DNA from: Cetobacterium somerae
GTDB lineage: Bacteria; Fusobacteriota; Fusobacteriia; Fusobacteriales; Fusobacteriaceae
Reading direction: 5' to 3'
Length of the DNA stretch: 64,000 bases
NCBI RefSeq assembly: GCF_022430525.1
Contig: NZ_CP092519.1
Coordinates: 994,454 to 1,058,453, forward strand
Part shown: positions 23,704 through 32,450 of the stretch, one piece after another
Layout of the letters: each line of letters begins with the position of its first letter
Numbering within the stretch: the first letter of the stretch is position 1
Program-made: the position numbers and the translations under genes
Notes under the pieces: model-generated
The model's database searches: none
What the model was told of the DNA's origin: nothing
The model's input: only the letters and a program-made list of their open reading frames with translations

Positions 23704-23775
23704 TAAAAGTAGTAAATAATTTAATCCCCCCCAGATAAGAACCTCTTCCCCCCCAGAGGTTCTTATTATTTTTTG
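23704..23775 (+). ncRNA. Candidate C-rich small RNA with terminator
   Basis: A TATAAT at 23692-23697 with TATACA 17 nt upstream would start an RNA near 23704. It has a CCCCCCC segment, then the hairpin AAGAACCTCT/AGAGGTTCTT whose loop is TCCCCCCCC, then a T run. Two exposed C-tracts of this kind are typical of small RNAs that pair with GGAGG ribosome-binding sites. No ORF is present. Confidence 0.55.
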
Positions 23776-23846
23776 CAAATATATTTTAATCGTAATATAA
23801 TTAAAAAAATGGAACTTTTAATTCTTTACATATGGAGGTATTTAAA

Positions 23847-24557
23847 ATGAATGAAAAATGGGATGAATTAGCTAAAATTTTAAAAACTAGCAACAACATT
23901 GTTTTCTTTGGCGGGGCAGGTACTTCAACAGAAAGTGGTATTCCAGACTTTAGAGGAAAAGATGGTCTTTATAGTCGAAAATATAAAGGTTACGATCCAG
24001 AAGAGATTTTACATATAGACTTTTTTTTACAAAATAGAAAAATTTTCAATGAATTTCTAGAAGAAAAAATGAACTTTAAAAATATTAAACCTAATAAAGG
24101 TCACCTTGCTTTAGTTAAACTAGAACAGATGGGAAAACTTAAAGCTGTTATCACACAAAATATTGATAACTTACACCAAGATGCAGGTTCTATTAATGTG
24201 TTAGAACTTCACGGAAATATCTCTCATTTTTACTGTTTAGCTTGTAGAAAAAAAGAGCCTAAAAATTTTAGATGTGACTGTGGTGGTATAACTCGTCCAC
24301 CTGTAACTCTTTATGGAGAAAATTTAGATGAAGAGGTTACTGAGCTTGCCATCAGTGCTATTAAAAAAGCTGATACTTTAATTGTCGCTGGAACAAGCTT
24401 AACTGTATACCCAGCAGCTTATTATATTCAATATTTTAAAGGAAAAAATTTAGTTATTATAAATGCAGATGAAACTAAATATGATCAGTACGCATCTTTA
24501 GTTATTAGAGACAGTTTTGCTCAAGTTATGGATTATGCAGTAAATAAACTAAAGTAA
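23847..24557 (+). CDS. cobB: NAD-dependent protein deacylase (sirtuin)
   Basis: Removes acyl groups from lysines using NAD. The 236-residue protein has the NAD-binding GAGTSTESGIPDFRG near 23-37, TQNIDNLHQDAGS, the catalytic histidine in LELHGNISHFYC, a zinc module (CLACRKKEPKNFRCDCGG), and VAGTSLTVYPAA. Small bacterial class. ATG 23847 is used; GGAGG lies 8 nt upstream within codons of an earlier in-frame ATG (23832). Monocistronic. Confidence 0.92.
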   Translation: MNEKWDELAKILKTSNNIVFFGGAGTSTESGIPDFRGKDGLYSRKYKGYDPEEILHIDFFLQNRKIFNEFLEEKMNFKNIKPNKGHLALVKLEQMGKLKAVITQNIDNLHQDAGSINVLELHGNISHFYCLACRKKEPKNFRCDCGGITRPPVTLYGENLDEEVTELAISAIKKADTLIVAGTSLTVYPAAYYIQYFKGKNLVIINADETKYDQYASLVIRDSFAQVMDYAVNKLK

Positions 24558-24651
24558 TTAAACTTTTTTAGTGGTTACTTTTTTGTAACCAATTTACCTT
24601 AAACTTAAATTATGATAGTATAACTCTTATTATAATTTAACGGAGGTAAGT

Positions 24652-26175
24652 ATGAAACCTATTGAAAAATCAAAAAAAATAAAATTTCTCATATTCTTAA
24701 TTTTTACAGTGATTTTTTTCAGTTGTACTAAAGAGAATACGAAAGATACAGAGAATACATTAAAAATAGCTCAAAGTGGAAACCCTCGCTCTCTCGACGT
24801 TCACAATGCCAACGATGGATTTTCTTTAAGAATAAATAAACAAATCTATTCTAGACTAGTTGAAATTGATGGAGATAGAAATATAATTCCAGGATTAGCT
24901 GAAAGTTGGAAAAAAGTTGATGATAAAACTTATGATTTTAAAATCAGAGATAATATTAAATTCCATAACGGAGATAAATTAACACTAGAAGATATTAAAT
25001 TTTCCTTTGAAAGAATGATGAACTCTCCTAGAATAAGTTTTATTGTTCCTCCTATTGAAAAAATTGAAATAGTAGAGCCTAATACAATTAGAATTGTTAC
25101 TAAAACTCCTTTTGCTCCACTACTATATCATCTTTCTCATCCTGCACTTGGGATAGTTAGTAAAAAAGTAATTGAGTCTTCTGGAGAAAATCCTCAAATT
25201 ATTGGAACCGGTCCTTATAAATATAATTCATGGATTATTGGAGATCAAGTAGTTTTAGATAAAAATAACGATTACTTCTTAAATCCACCATCATTTGATA
25301 AACTTATATTTAAAACAATAACAGAACCTACAAATAGAGAGATTGCTTTAGAAACAAAAGAGATTGATGTTGCTTTAGATATAAGTACTGTTGACGCACC
25401 AAAGATAAAAGAAAATAGTGAGCTTATTTTATATACAAAACCTTCATACTCATATAGATATTTAGGATTTAATAATAAAAAAGAGGTATTTCTAAATGAA
25501 AATTTAAGAAAAGCTATTGATTATGCTATTGATAAAGAAGCTATTGTTAATATTATTTTAAATGGCTATGGATATGTTGCTAACTCAGTTATTGCCCCAA
25601 ATGTATTTGGATTTACAGATACAGTTAAAAACGTTGGTTATAATCCTGAAAAAGCAAAAGAACTAATGAAAACTTTTAATAATAATGGTGAAGTTACTTT
25701 AGAGCTTCTTACTATGGGATCGAGTGACGAAAAAGCTATTGCTGAAGTTATTCAAGCTAACTTAAAAGAGATTGGAATAGATTTAAAAATAAATATTGTT
25801 GAAAGTGGAACTTTTTATGATTTAACAGAAAAAGGATTCTTTGATATGTTCTTAGGTTCATGGGGAACTGTCACTGGAGATGCTGACTATGGACTATATC
25901 CTATGTTTCACTCTAAATCTATAGGTAGCCCTGGTAATCGTTCTTTTTATTCTAATGAAGATGTTGATAATCTTTTAGATGCAGGAAAAGTAGAAGTTAA
26001 TAAAGAGAAAAGATTAGAAATATATCAAGAAGCTCAAGAGCAAATTATTAAAGATACTCCACACGTAATGCTTTATAATAGCGTTATTATTGTTGGAGCT
26101 CAAAAAGATATCAAAGGATTAAATATCCATCCTGTAACACTTCATGATTTTTATCCACTTTATAGAGAAAACTAA
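24652..26175 (+). CDS. Solitary peptide/nickel-type ABC substrate-binding lipoprotein
   Basis: A 507-residue SBP_bac_5 family lipoprotein: signal peptide ending FFSC, then LKIAQSGNPRSLDVHNANDG and the domain signature GLAESWKKVDDKTYDFKIRD. It should deliver an oligopeptide or similar ligand to an ABC permease in trans, because no permease or ATPase genes adjoin. ATG 24652 follows CGGAGGTAAGT; a TATAAT-like element lies 20 nt before. The opp operon at the right end of the window is one possible partner. Confidence 0.87.
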   Translation: MKPIEKSKKIKFLIFLIFTVIFFSCTKENTKDTENTLKIAQSGNPRSLDVHNANDGFSLRINKQIYSRLVEIDGDRNIIPGLAESWKKVDDKTYDFKIRDNIKFHNGDKLTLEDIKFSFERMMNSPRISFIVPPIEKIEIVEPNTIRIVTKTPFAPLLYHLSHPALGIVSKKVIESSGENPQIIGTGPYKYNSWIIGDQVVLDKNNDYFLNPPSFDKLIFKTITEPTNREIALETKEIDVALDISTVDAPKIKENSELILYTKPSYSYRYLGFNNKKEVFLNENLRKAIDYAIDKEAIVNIILNGYGYVANSVIAPNVFGFTDTVKNVGYNPEKAKELMKTFNNNGEVTLELLTMGSSDEKAIAEVIQANLKEIGIDLKINIVESGTFYDLTEKGFFDMFLGSWGTVTGDADYGLYPMFHSKSIGSPGNRSFYSNEDVDNLLDAGKVEVNKEKRLEIYQEAQEQIIKDTPHVMLYNSVIIVGAQKDIKGLNIHPVTLHDFYPLYREN

Positions 26176-26197
26176 TTAAAAACTTAATACCTATCAT

Positions 26198-26228
26198 AAA
26201 AAAGGAGGAAACAATTCCTCCTTTTTTC
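26198..26228. terminator. Intrinsic terminator
   Basis: AAAAAAGGAGGAA pairs with TTCCTCCTTTTTT, loop ACAA. Confidence 0.9.
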
Positions 26229-26238
26229 ATAAAATAAT

Positions 26239-26568
26239 TTATTTTTTTATATTTTCTTCAAACTTACATCCAAAAGATTTCATATTAACTAAAATGGGTA
26301 AAAGTTCACTTCCACAATCAGTTAACTTATAATAAGATTCAATAGTATTTCCTTTATAAACCTTTCTATTCTCTACAATTTTATGTAAAATTAATATATT
26401 TAATTGTTCAATTAGAATTTTTTTACTACATCCTAACAAACGTTGTAGTTCTCCTAGTCTTAACTCTGAATCTTTTAATGTAAAAATAATTGTGGGAACC
26501 CATTTTTTCCCTAAAATTAAAGCTGTTAATTCTACTGGGCAATGATCTGTATTTTTGTTCTCTACCAT
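26239..26568 (-). CDS. HxlR-family winged-helix regulator
   Basis: A 109-residue MarR-like DNA-binding protein. CPVELTALILGKKWVPTIIF is the HxlR start with its redox-type cysteine, followed by ELRLGELQRLLGCSKKILIEQLN (helix-turn-helix) and a wing YKGNTIESYYKLTDCG. ATG 26568 is chosen since GGAGGAAATT precedes it; the frame is open further upstream. The target is unknown; HxlR proteins often respond to oxidants or electrophiles. Confidence 0.85.
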   Translation of the reverse strand: MVENKNTDHCPVELTALILGKKWVPTIIFTLKDSELRLGELQRLLGCSKKILIEQLNILILHKIVENRKVYKGNTIESYYKLTDCGSELLPILVNMKSFGCKFEENIKK

Positions 26569-26639
26569 AATTTCCTCCACACTTTTTATAAAGTATATCA
26601 GAGAAATTTTTCCTAGGCAAATCAATATTAAATTTACTC

Positions 26640-28013
26640 CTACTCACTAATTCCCTGTAACTTTTTATATAAATCAACTGCAAACTGATCTGTCATTCCA
26701 CTTATAAAATCTACACATAGTTTAAGAGTTGTATAGATTTCATCACCTTTATTTTTACACTCTTTTAGCTCAGATTCATAGTTAATAATATAATTTTCAG
26801 AAATTAATACTCTTATATTTCTAGATGTCAAAGATGCTTCTTCTCCATTGTTTAACCAATCTATCATCCCTTCAATAAAAACATTTAATAGTTTTCTTAA
26901 AACTTTAGCAGCTAAAATATCCGTAAAAACTCTTTCTTTTGATTGAAATATCTTATTTTTGGCTAAATTTTTTAGACCATCTTTTATTTCTTTATATGAG
27001 CCATCATCTAATAACTCTTTATTAAAATCTCCACTCAAAATTAATTTTTCATTTTTTATAAAAGATTTTATAACTTCTTGAATCATTTTTCCTTGGATAT
27101 GTATTTTAATCTTTTGAACAACAATTTTTTCAAATAAACTATTATTTTCTATCTCTTTATTTTTTTCTTCATATTCCTTTATTTTCTCCATTAAATCCTG
27201 TACCTCTAGAGATTTCTTTCCTATTTTCTTTAACATATTTTTTAAATCCTGCAGTGTTATAAATTTCTTTTGAACACCATCTTCAATATCGGCGACACAG
27301 TATGCTATATCATCAGCAGCTTCTAATAAAAATGTTATAGGATGTCTCATGCCCACTATTCCCATCTCTTGAGCTATTTTTTCATAATCATTTTTTTCAC
27401 TATCAAAATATCCAAATTTTCTTTCAATAAGTTTTCCTTTATCTTTTTTATTTCCCTCTATAGAATCTGTTGGATATTTCATTATTGTGGCCAAAGTTGC
27501 ATAAGTTAAATTATAACTATCTTTATCGCCTAAATACTGTAGTTTTCTTAGTATTCTAAACGTTTGAACATTTCCATCAAAACATAATAAATCTTCTTTT
27601 TGTATGCTTGTAAGTATATTATCATACCCGCTTTTTTTTAAATACTCTTTAAAAAAATCTTGAATTATATATTCTCCTGAATGACCAAAAGGTGGATTTC
27701 CTAAATCATGAATTAATCCTGTAACTGATAGCAGTGAAGAGATCTTTTGATCATCTCTTTTCAAATATTTTTCTATCGATTTTCCAATAGATGAAGCTAT
27801 ATGTGAAACTTCTAGAGAGTGTGTCAATCTTGTTCGTACAAAATCTCCTCTTTTTAAAGGATATACTTGAGTTTTATCTTGCAATCTTCTAAAGGATGAA
27901 CTAGAAATTATTCTAGAATAATCTTTATCAAACTCATTTCTTTCATCAAATTCATAAGCTTCATTTGAACTTTGCTTAAATCTCTTTTCACATAGTAGTT
28001 TATTCCATCTCAT
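26640..28013 (-). CDS. dgt: dGTP triphosphohydrolase-like HD protein
   Basis: Cleaves dNTPs to deoxynucleosides and triphosphate. The 457-residue protein has SRIISSSSFRRLQDKTQVYP, the HD metal site RLTHSLEVSHIA and LIHDLGNPPFGHSGE, and later EAADDIAYCVADIEDG. Order and length agree with the dGTPase family. ATG 28013 follows GAAGGAGAAAG. The converging/adjacent HxlR gene is 70 nt downstream on the same strand. Confidence 0.9.
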   Translation of the reverse strand: MRWNKLLCEKRFKQSSNEAYEFDERNEFDKDYSRIISSSSFRRLQDKTQVYPLKRGDFVRTRLTHSLEVSHIASSIGKSIEKYLKRDDQKISSLLSVTGLIHDLGNPPFGHSGEYIIQDFFKEYLKKSGYDNILTSIQKEDLLCFDGNVQTFRILRKLQYLGDKDSYNLTYATLATIMKYPTDSIEGNKKDKGKLIERKFGYFDSEKNDYEKIAQEMGIVGMRHPITFLLEAADDIAYCVADIEDGVQKKFITLQDLKNMLKKIGKKSLEVQDLMEKIKEYEEKNKEIENNSLFEKIVVQKIKIHIQGKMIQEVIKSFIKNEKLILSGDFNKELLDDGSYKEIKDGLKNLAKNKIFQSKERVFTDILAAKVLRKLLNVFIEGMIDWLNNGEEASLTSRNIRVLISENYIINYESELKECKNKGDEIYTTLKLCVDFISGMTDQFAVDLYKKLQGISE

Positions 28014-28050
28014 TCTCTTTCTCCTTCCAATTAATTTTTGTAAATATTTA

Positions 28051-28092
28051 AAAAGCTGCCAAATGATATTTTCAATTTAGCAGCTTTTTTTC
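28051..28092. terminator. Bidirectional terminator
   Basis: AAAAGCTGC pairs with GCAGCTTTT plus a T run; an inner AAAT/ATTT stem extends it. On the minus strand it ends the 132-residue gene. Confidence 0.8.
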
Positions 28093-28116
28093 TATAGCAA
28101 CTTAATTTTTTTAATT

Positions 28117-28515
28117 CTAGCTCAATTTCCCAACAGTTACACCAATTATCTCATCATAAAATAGAGCTAAAAAGTTTAACTTAGTTATATGCTCAGAGTT
28201 GGCAATAGATACATCTCTCAATGGTAGAAAACTATCATAAATAGAATTTTGTAAATCATTGTCATGAAGAACCAAGCTTAAAGGATTCACTTCAGATAAA
28301 GATTCATGTTCTTTTTTATTAGAACCAAATGCTAAAAACTCTTCCTTTAATTCTTCTAGAGTCATAATATCACCAGTTATTATTCCTCCACCAGTAACAA
28401 AAGATAGTCTTATTTTAGGAATTGTTACTCCTGTTGCTGTATTTTCCAACAACGACTTTTCCAAATTAAATTTACTTAATATATTAAGTTTTTTTATAAG
28501 TTCTTTTTTGTCCAT
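28117..28515 (-). CDS. Unknown cytosolic protein, 132 aa
   Basis: A soluble protein without signal peptide: KLNILSKFNLEKSLLENTAT, then a beta-rich stretch IRLSFVTGGGIITGDI, and LNFLALFYDEIIGVTVGKLS at the end. ATG 28515 follows GGAGG at 8 nt; an earlier TTG (28524) overlaps that site. A strong promoter precedes it. No family recognised. Confidence 0.6.
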   Translation of the reverse strand: MDKKELIKKLNILSKFNLEKSLLENTATGVTIPKIRLSFVTGGGIITGDIMTLEELKEEFLAFGSNKKEHESLSEVNPLSLVLHDNDLQNSIYDSFLPLRDVSIANSEHITKLNFLALFYDEIIGVTVGKLS

Positions 28516-28552
28516 AGATTTCAACCTCCAATGTAGTTGCTATAATACATGT

Positions 28553-28580
28553 ATTATAATCTTTTAAATGAGATTGTCAA
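28553..28580 (-). promoter_or_regulatory. Strong sigma-70 promoter
   Basis: Minus strand TTGACA (28580-28575), 16-bp spacer, TATAAT (28558-28553), upstream of the 132-residue gene. Confidence 0.8.
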
Positions 28581-28711
28581 CCTCTATTCTTAATCTTTAA
28601 ATAATGATTTTTTATTTTTTAATATTTTATTTTTTTAAAAGAAATCGTATTTTTTTTAGTATTTATAAGGTAAAAGTTCATTTAATTTTTAAGAAGGAGG
28701 AGTTTATCATT

Positions 28712-29077
28712 ATGTCCAATCAACTTCAAAATTTTATTAATTATTTAGTTATTACAAAAAATATTAATTCTTCTGAGAAAGCAATTATTTTGCAAAAAGA
28801 GATTTATTCTATCCAAACTATCATTCTAAAATCCAATTATTTATCTCCTAGAGATATACAAAATTTTATTATTGAAAAAACTAATACATATTACGATGAG
28901 CTAGATAAAAATCATCTGATTCAAATATATAAAGAAATGGAAGCAATACCTTTATATTCACACCTTCATAGTCTACACAACTATTTGGTTATGAAAAGAA
29001 ATAGGCTTCTATATGATGAGTGTGGAAAAAATTTAGCTAATCATATTATAAAAAATATTCTTTTTGAAATATATTAA
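28712..29077 (+). CDS. Unknown helical protein, 121 aa
   Basis: ATG 28712 follows AAGAAGGAGGAG; the frame is open upstream but that part has no ribosome-binding site. The protein is helical and soluble (MSNQLQNFINYLVITKNINS ... DECGKNLANHIIKNILFEIY). It is followed 14 nt later by a lipoprotein gene, so the two may be cotranscribed. No family recognised. Confidence 0.6.
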   Translation: MSNQLQNFINYLVITKNINSSEKAIILQKEIYSIQTIILKSNYLSPRDIQNFIIEKTNTYYDELDKNHLIQIYKEMEAIPLYSHLHSLHNYLVMKRNRLLYDECGKNLANHIIKNILFEIY

Positions 29078-29091
29078 ACAGGAGGGGCATT

Positions 29092-29517
29092 ATGAAAAAG
29101 TTATTAGCTTCATTAGTTTTCATGTCTTTATTAGTAGGGTGTAATAATGACAATACAGCATCAAAAACACCTGTTGATTCTTCAAGTCCGTATAAGGAGT
29201 ATTCTGTAAACGATACTAAGGTAGCTGATATTGTTGAAACAAATATTTTAAAAGCTGAAGCTGAAAAATATGGTTTTGATTTAAAAACTTCTTCGGCTCA
29301 TATGATTAGCTTTAAAAAAGTTGGAAGTTACGGTTCTGGTGAACTTAAAGTAATAGCTTTCTTAAATCCTAAGGGTATTGAAGCTGCTGAAGATAAAGGT
29401 TATATTAACATCAATAGAGTCGTTTCATATACTTGTAAATTTGAATATAGCTATAAAACAGAAAAATATGTGTGGACATCTGACTACCCATATGCATCTA
29501 CTAGCACTCTATTTTAA
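29092..29517 (+). CDS. Lipoprotein, 141 aa
   Basis: Signal peptide with lipobox LLVGC followed by an acidic linker and a 100-residue domain (KAEAEKYGFDLKTSSAHMIS, then GSGELKVIAFLNPKGIEAAE). ATG 29092 follows CAGGAGGGG. No family recognised. Ends at a strong terminator shared with the converging tag gene. Confidence 0.7.
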   Translation: MKKLLASLVFMSLLVGCNNDNTASKTPVDSSSPYKEYSVNDTKVADIVETNILKAEAEKYGFDLKTSSAHMISFKKVGSYGSGELKVIAFLNPKGIEAAEDKGYININRVVSYTCKFEYSYKTEKYVWTSDYPYASTSTLF

Positions 29518-29521
29518 GTAT

Positions 29522-29560
29522 AAAAAAGTGGATGAGCGAGATGCCCATCCACTACTTTTT
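29522..29560. terminator. Bidirectional terminator
   Basis: AAAAAAGTGGATG pairs with CATCCACTACTTTTT (one bulge); lies between converging genes. Confidence 0.85.
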
Positions 29561-30110
29561 AATCTCTAAATTCACACTCTACCAAGTGGTCATTTACTAT
29601 TCCTACAGCTTGAAGATATGAATAAACCGTTGTACTTCCTAAGAACTTAAATCCTCTTTTTTTCAAATCTTTGGCTATTATATCTGATAACTCTGTTTTT
29701 GCTGGAACTTCATTTAAAGTTATCCAACTATTTTTTATAATTTTCTTTTCTGTAAAAGACCATATATATTCATTAAAAGAACCAAATTCTTTTTGAATTT
29801 TCAAAAATTCTTTTGCATTGTTTATAGATGATTCTATCTTTTTTCTATATCTAACTATTCCAGGATTTTCTAACATTTTCAATATTTTATCTTCATTATA
29901 TAAAGCTACTATATCTGGATTAAAGTTATCATATTCTACTCTATAATTTTCTCTTTTTTTTAATATTGTTATCCAACTTAATCCTGATTGAGCTGATTCT
30001 AAAACTAAAAATTCAAAATGAGTTCTATCATCATAAACTGGCTTTCCCCACTCTTCATCATGATACTTTCTATATAGATCACTACTTTCACACCAAGGAC
30101 ATCTTACCAT
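29559..30110 (-). CDS. tag: DNA-3-methyladenine glycosylase I
   Basis: Base-excision enzyme that removes 3-methyladenine. The 183-residue protein has RCPWCESSDLYRKYHDEEWG (zinc Cys and substrate Glu), FEFLVLESAQSGLSWITIL, and the C-terminal zinc ligands in VNDHLVECEF; only this HHH-fold family shows the set. ATG 30110 is used, with GGAGGG upstream; the frame opens five codons earlier. Monocistronic. Confidence 0.92.
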   Translation of the reverse strand: MVRCPWCESSDLYRKYHDEEWGKPVYDDRTHFEFLVLESAQSGLSWITILKKRENYRVEYDNFNPDIVALYNEDKILKMLENPGIVRYRKKIESSINNAKEFLKIQKEFGSFNEYIWSFTEKKIIKNSWITLNEVPAKTELSDIIAKDLKKRGFKFLGSTTVYSYLQAVGIVNDHLVECEFRD

Positions 30111-30246
30111 AAAATCACCCTCCAAAATTTTTATCTCATAATATCATTTATAACATCTTATTTCAATTTAATATTTTCTTAATTCATTGCTTCTTAAGTA
30201 GTTTTATGTTAGTATTTTCATAGCTAGATAATTAAGGAGGTTTTTT

Positions 30247-30615
30247 ATGAAGAAGATATCTTTACTTCTATTCTTAAGTTTTTTCTATTTAGGTTGTACT
30301 AATAACTCTGTTTATAATAAAAATCTCTCTACATATACTATTGAAAGTAATGTAGTTGAAAATCAAACAACTCAAAAAGATATTCAAAATATTTTTGGAG
30401 AACCATACTCAATTGATATAAATAATCAAGGAAATACAGTTTGGACATATCGTGACATAACTATAAATAGTCCTGGATATAACTCATTTTCAGCTTCATT
30501 TAGAGCAGGTAAGGGAAGTCGTTCTAGAGACAATCATAATCCTCAATACAAATGGGTTATTATTTTTAACTCTGATGGAATAGTTATTAACTCTGATGTT
30601 AGAACACTATATTAA
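30247..30615 (+). CDS. BamE/SmpA-like lipoprotein, 122 aa
   Basis: Lipobox LGC after a short signal peptide, then TTQKDIQNIFGEPYSIDINN and NTVWTYRDITINSPG, the 'T..DI...FG.P....G...W.Y' pattern of the BamE/SmpA fold. BamE proteins help assemble outer-membrane proteins, though many relatives have other roles. ATG 30247 follows AAGGAGG. First of three short plus-strand genes before the SPFH pair. Confidence 0.72.
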   Translation: MKKISLLLFLSFFYLGCTNNSVYNKNLSTYTIESNVVENQTTQKDIQNIFGEPYSIDINNQGNTVWTYRDITINSPGYNSFSASFRAGKGSRSRDNHNPQYKWVIIFNSDGIVINSDVRTLY

Positions 30616-30638
30616 TCTTTTAAGAAAGGAGTTGTTTT

Positions 30639-31046
30639 ATGTTACTTTGGTTTATTCTAGGAATCGTATTTTTAGTTATTGAGATTTTAACATTTGGACT
30701 TATATCTATTTGGTTTGCATTAGGAGCTTTTTTAACAATGATTTTCTACGAAGCTTCCTTAGAAAATCAGTTTTATATTTTTGTTGGCGCTTCTTTGCTT
30801 TTTTTAGTTCTAATTCGAAAACTTGCCTTAAAACATTTTAAAGGAAATAGTAAAGAACTGAATCGTATTAAAGGAAAAATTGTAAAAATTGAAAAGATTG
30901 AAGTGCGTGGAAGTAATAATTTCTATACTGTATACTTAGATGGAAAAATCTGGGAAGGTATATCTAAATCTAACTTCAATGTTGGAGATGAAGCTATCGT
31001 AGAGAAAATTATGGGAAATAAATTGGTTTTATCTAAAAAATCTTAG
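30639..31046 (+). CDS. NfeD-family membrane protein
   Basis: A 135-residue protein: two hydrophobic helices (LLWFILGIVFLVIEILTFGL, IWFALGAFLTMIFY) then an OB-fold domain with GKIVKIEKIEVRGSNNFYTV and FNVGDEAIVEKIMG. This is the short NfeD type always paired with SPFH proteins, as here 10 nt upstream. Role in membrane microdomains or quality control is family knowledge. Confidence 0.87.
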   Translation: MLLWFILGIVFLVIEILTFGLISIWFALGAFLTMIFYEASLENQFYIFVGASLLFLVLIRKLALKHFKGNSKELNRIKGKIVKIEKIEVRGSNNFYTVYLDGKIWEGISKSNFNVGDEAIVEKIMGNKLVLSKKS

Positions 31047-31056
31047 GAGGGGTTAC

Positions 31057-31935
31057 ATGTTATTTTTATTTATTTTAATACTTATTGCTATATTTTTAAT
31101 TGGAACACATATTAGAATTGTTGCTCAATCACAAGCTTTTGTTGTAGAAAGATTAGGTGCGTATTTAGCGACTTGGGATGTTGGTTTAAATGTTTTAATC
31201 CCATTTGTTGATAGAATTGCTAAAAGAGTCTCTTTAAAAGAGCAAGTTATAGACTTTCCACCACAACCAGTTATTACAAAGGATAACGTTACTATGCAAA
31301 TAGACTCTGTTGTTTATTTCCAAATTACTGATCCAAAACTATATACTTATGGTGTTGAGAATCCTTTAAATGCTATTGAGAATTTAACAGCAACAACTTT
31401 AAGAAACTTAATTGGTGAGTTAGAGCTTGATGCTACTTTAACATCAAGAGATACAATAAATACTAAAATGAGAGTTATTCTAGACGAAGCTACTGATCCA
31501 TGGGGAATAAAAATAAATAGAGTAGAACTTAAAAATATTATTCCGCCAGCTGAAATTCAAGATGCTATGGAAAAACAGATGAAAGCTGAAAGAGAAAGAA
31601 GAGAATCAATACTACGAGCTGAAGGACAAAAAACATCTGCTATTTTAGTTGCTGAAGGAGAAAAAGAAGCTGCTATATTAAGAGCTGAGGCAAAAAAAGA
31701 AACTGCTATTAGAGAGGCTGAAGGAGAAGCTGAAGCTATTCTTAGTATTCAAAAGGCAAATGCTGAAGCCATTAGACTTATTAAAGAAGCTGCTCCTGAT
31801 AAAAGCGTTCTTATGATTAAGGGAATGGAAGCTTTTGAAAAAGTTGCAAATGGCCAGGCTACAAAAATTATTATTCCTAGTGAATTACAAAATATAGTTA
31901 CTTTAAGTGAGCTTTTCCACGAATCTAAAAAATAA
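31057..31935 (+). CDS. SPFH-domain (stomatin/QmcA-type) protein
   Basis: A 292-residue membrane-anchored band 7 protein: N-terminal hydrophobic helix, QAFVVERLGAYLATWDVGLN, PPQPVITKDNVTMQIDSVVY, the conserved VELKNIIPPAEIQDAMEKQM, and an alanine/glutamate-rich coiled coil (EGEKEAAILRAEAKKETA). It forms the usual operon with NfeD and ends at a terminator. Confidence 0.9.
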   Translation: MLFLFILILIAIFLIGTHIRIVAQSQAFVVERLGAYLATWDVGLNVLIPFVDRIAKRVSLKEQVIDFPPQPVITKDNVTMQIDSVVYFQITDPKLYTYGVENPLNAIENLTATTLRNLIGELELDATLTSRDTINTKMRVILDEATDPWGIKINRVELKNIIPPAEIQDAMEKQMKAERERRESILRAEGQKTSAILVAEGEKEAAILRAEAKKETAIREAEGEAEAILSIQKANAEAIRLIKEAAPDKSVLMIKGMEAFEKVANGQATKIIIPSELQNIVTLSELFHESKK

Positions 31936-31951
31936 TAAATATTCTTATAAA

Positions 31952-31982
31952 AAAACCGTAAGCTAATTAAAGCTTACGGTTT
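31952..31982. terminator. Bidirectional terminator
   Basis: AAAACCGTAAGCT/AGCTTACGGTTT with short loop, between converging genes. Confidence 0.85.
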
Positions 31983-32420
31983 AAATATATGTATACCATT
32001 TTTTCCCGTTTCCATATTATCAACATGTATATACCCTTTAGGTAAAGTGACATTAGGGTCCTCTATTCTTGTTATCATAGAGTATCTTCTAGGATTATTT
32101 ATTATTCTTTCATAAACTTTTTTCATGTCCATACTAGGAACTTCAAAATCTATACCTCTCCCTAATACATGAGCACTTAGATAAAGTTTACTACTTTTTA
32201 CCTTTTCTTTTACAAGAGAATCGATTGTTGTTCTTAGTCCTCTTTGAGTTATTCCTACACTTGGTCTATTCACTAAAATTGGAACTCCTAAATCCTCTCT
32301 CAATAAATCTAAAAATATTAATATATCTTTGGATATGAATTTCAACACATTTTCTCCATGGATCTTGTATACCTCAGGTGAAACTAGCTCTTTTCCTTTA
32401 AAGTATTTGCATTTGTACAT
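31974..32420 (-). CDS. M15-type peptidase-like protein
   Basis: A 148-residue protein without signal peptide. SAHVLGRGIDFEVP matches the SxHxxGxAxD zinc motif and GYIHVDNM the HxD end of the M15 D-Ala-D-Ala carboxypeptidase / endolysin family. LVNRPSVGITQRGLRTT fits the same fold. Similar proteins occur in phage and as chromosomal genes; no phage genes are nearby. Whether it acts on peptidoglycan is not shown. Confidence 0.72.
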   Translation of the reverse strand: MYKCKYFKGKELVSPEVYKIHGENVLKFISKDILIFLDLLREDLGVPILVNRPSVGITQRGLRTTIDSLVKEKVKSSKLYLSAHVLGRGIDFEVPSMDMKKVYERIINNPRRYSMITRIEDPNVTLPKGYIHVDNMETGKNGIHIFKP

Positions 32421-32450
32421 TTTTTCTCCTCAATATTTTTTTATAATTTT

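Noticed and set aside
24571-24592. Riboswitch-like hairpin after the sirtuin gene
   Set aside because: GGTTAC/GTAACC is a simple hairpin without conserved aptamer features; probably a weak terminator.
26426-26683. 85-codon minus-strand frame across the HxlR and dgt ends
   Set aside because: It overlaps two well-supported genes in another frame and has no recognisable domain.
28604-28711. N-terminal extension of the 121-residue protein
   Set aside because: The extension is AT-driven (Phe/Ile/Lys-rich), has no ribosome-binding site, and a strong site precedes the internal ATG 28712.
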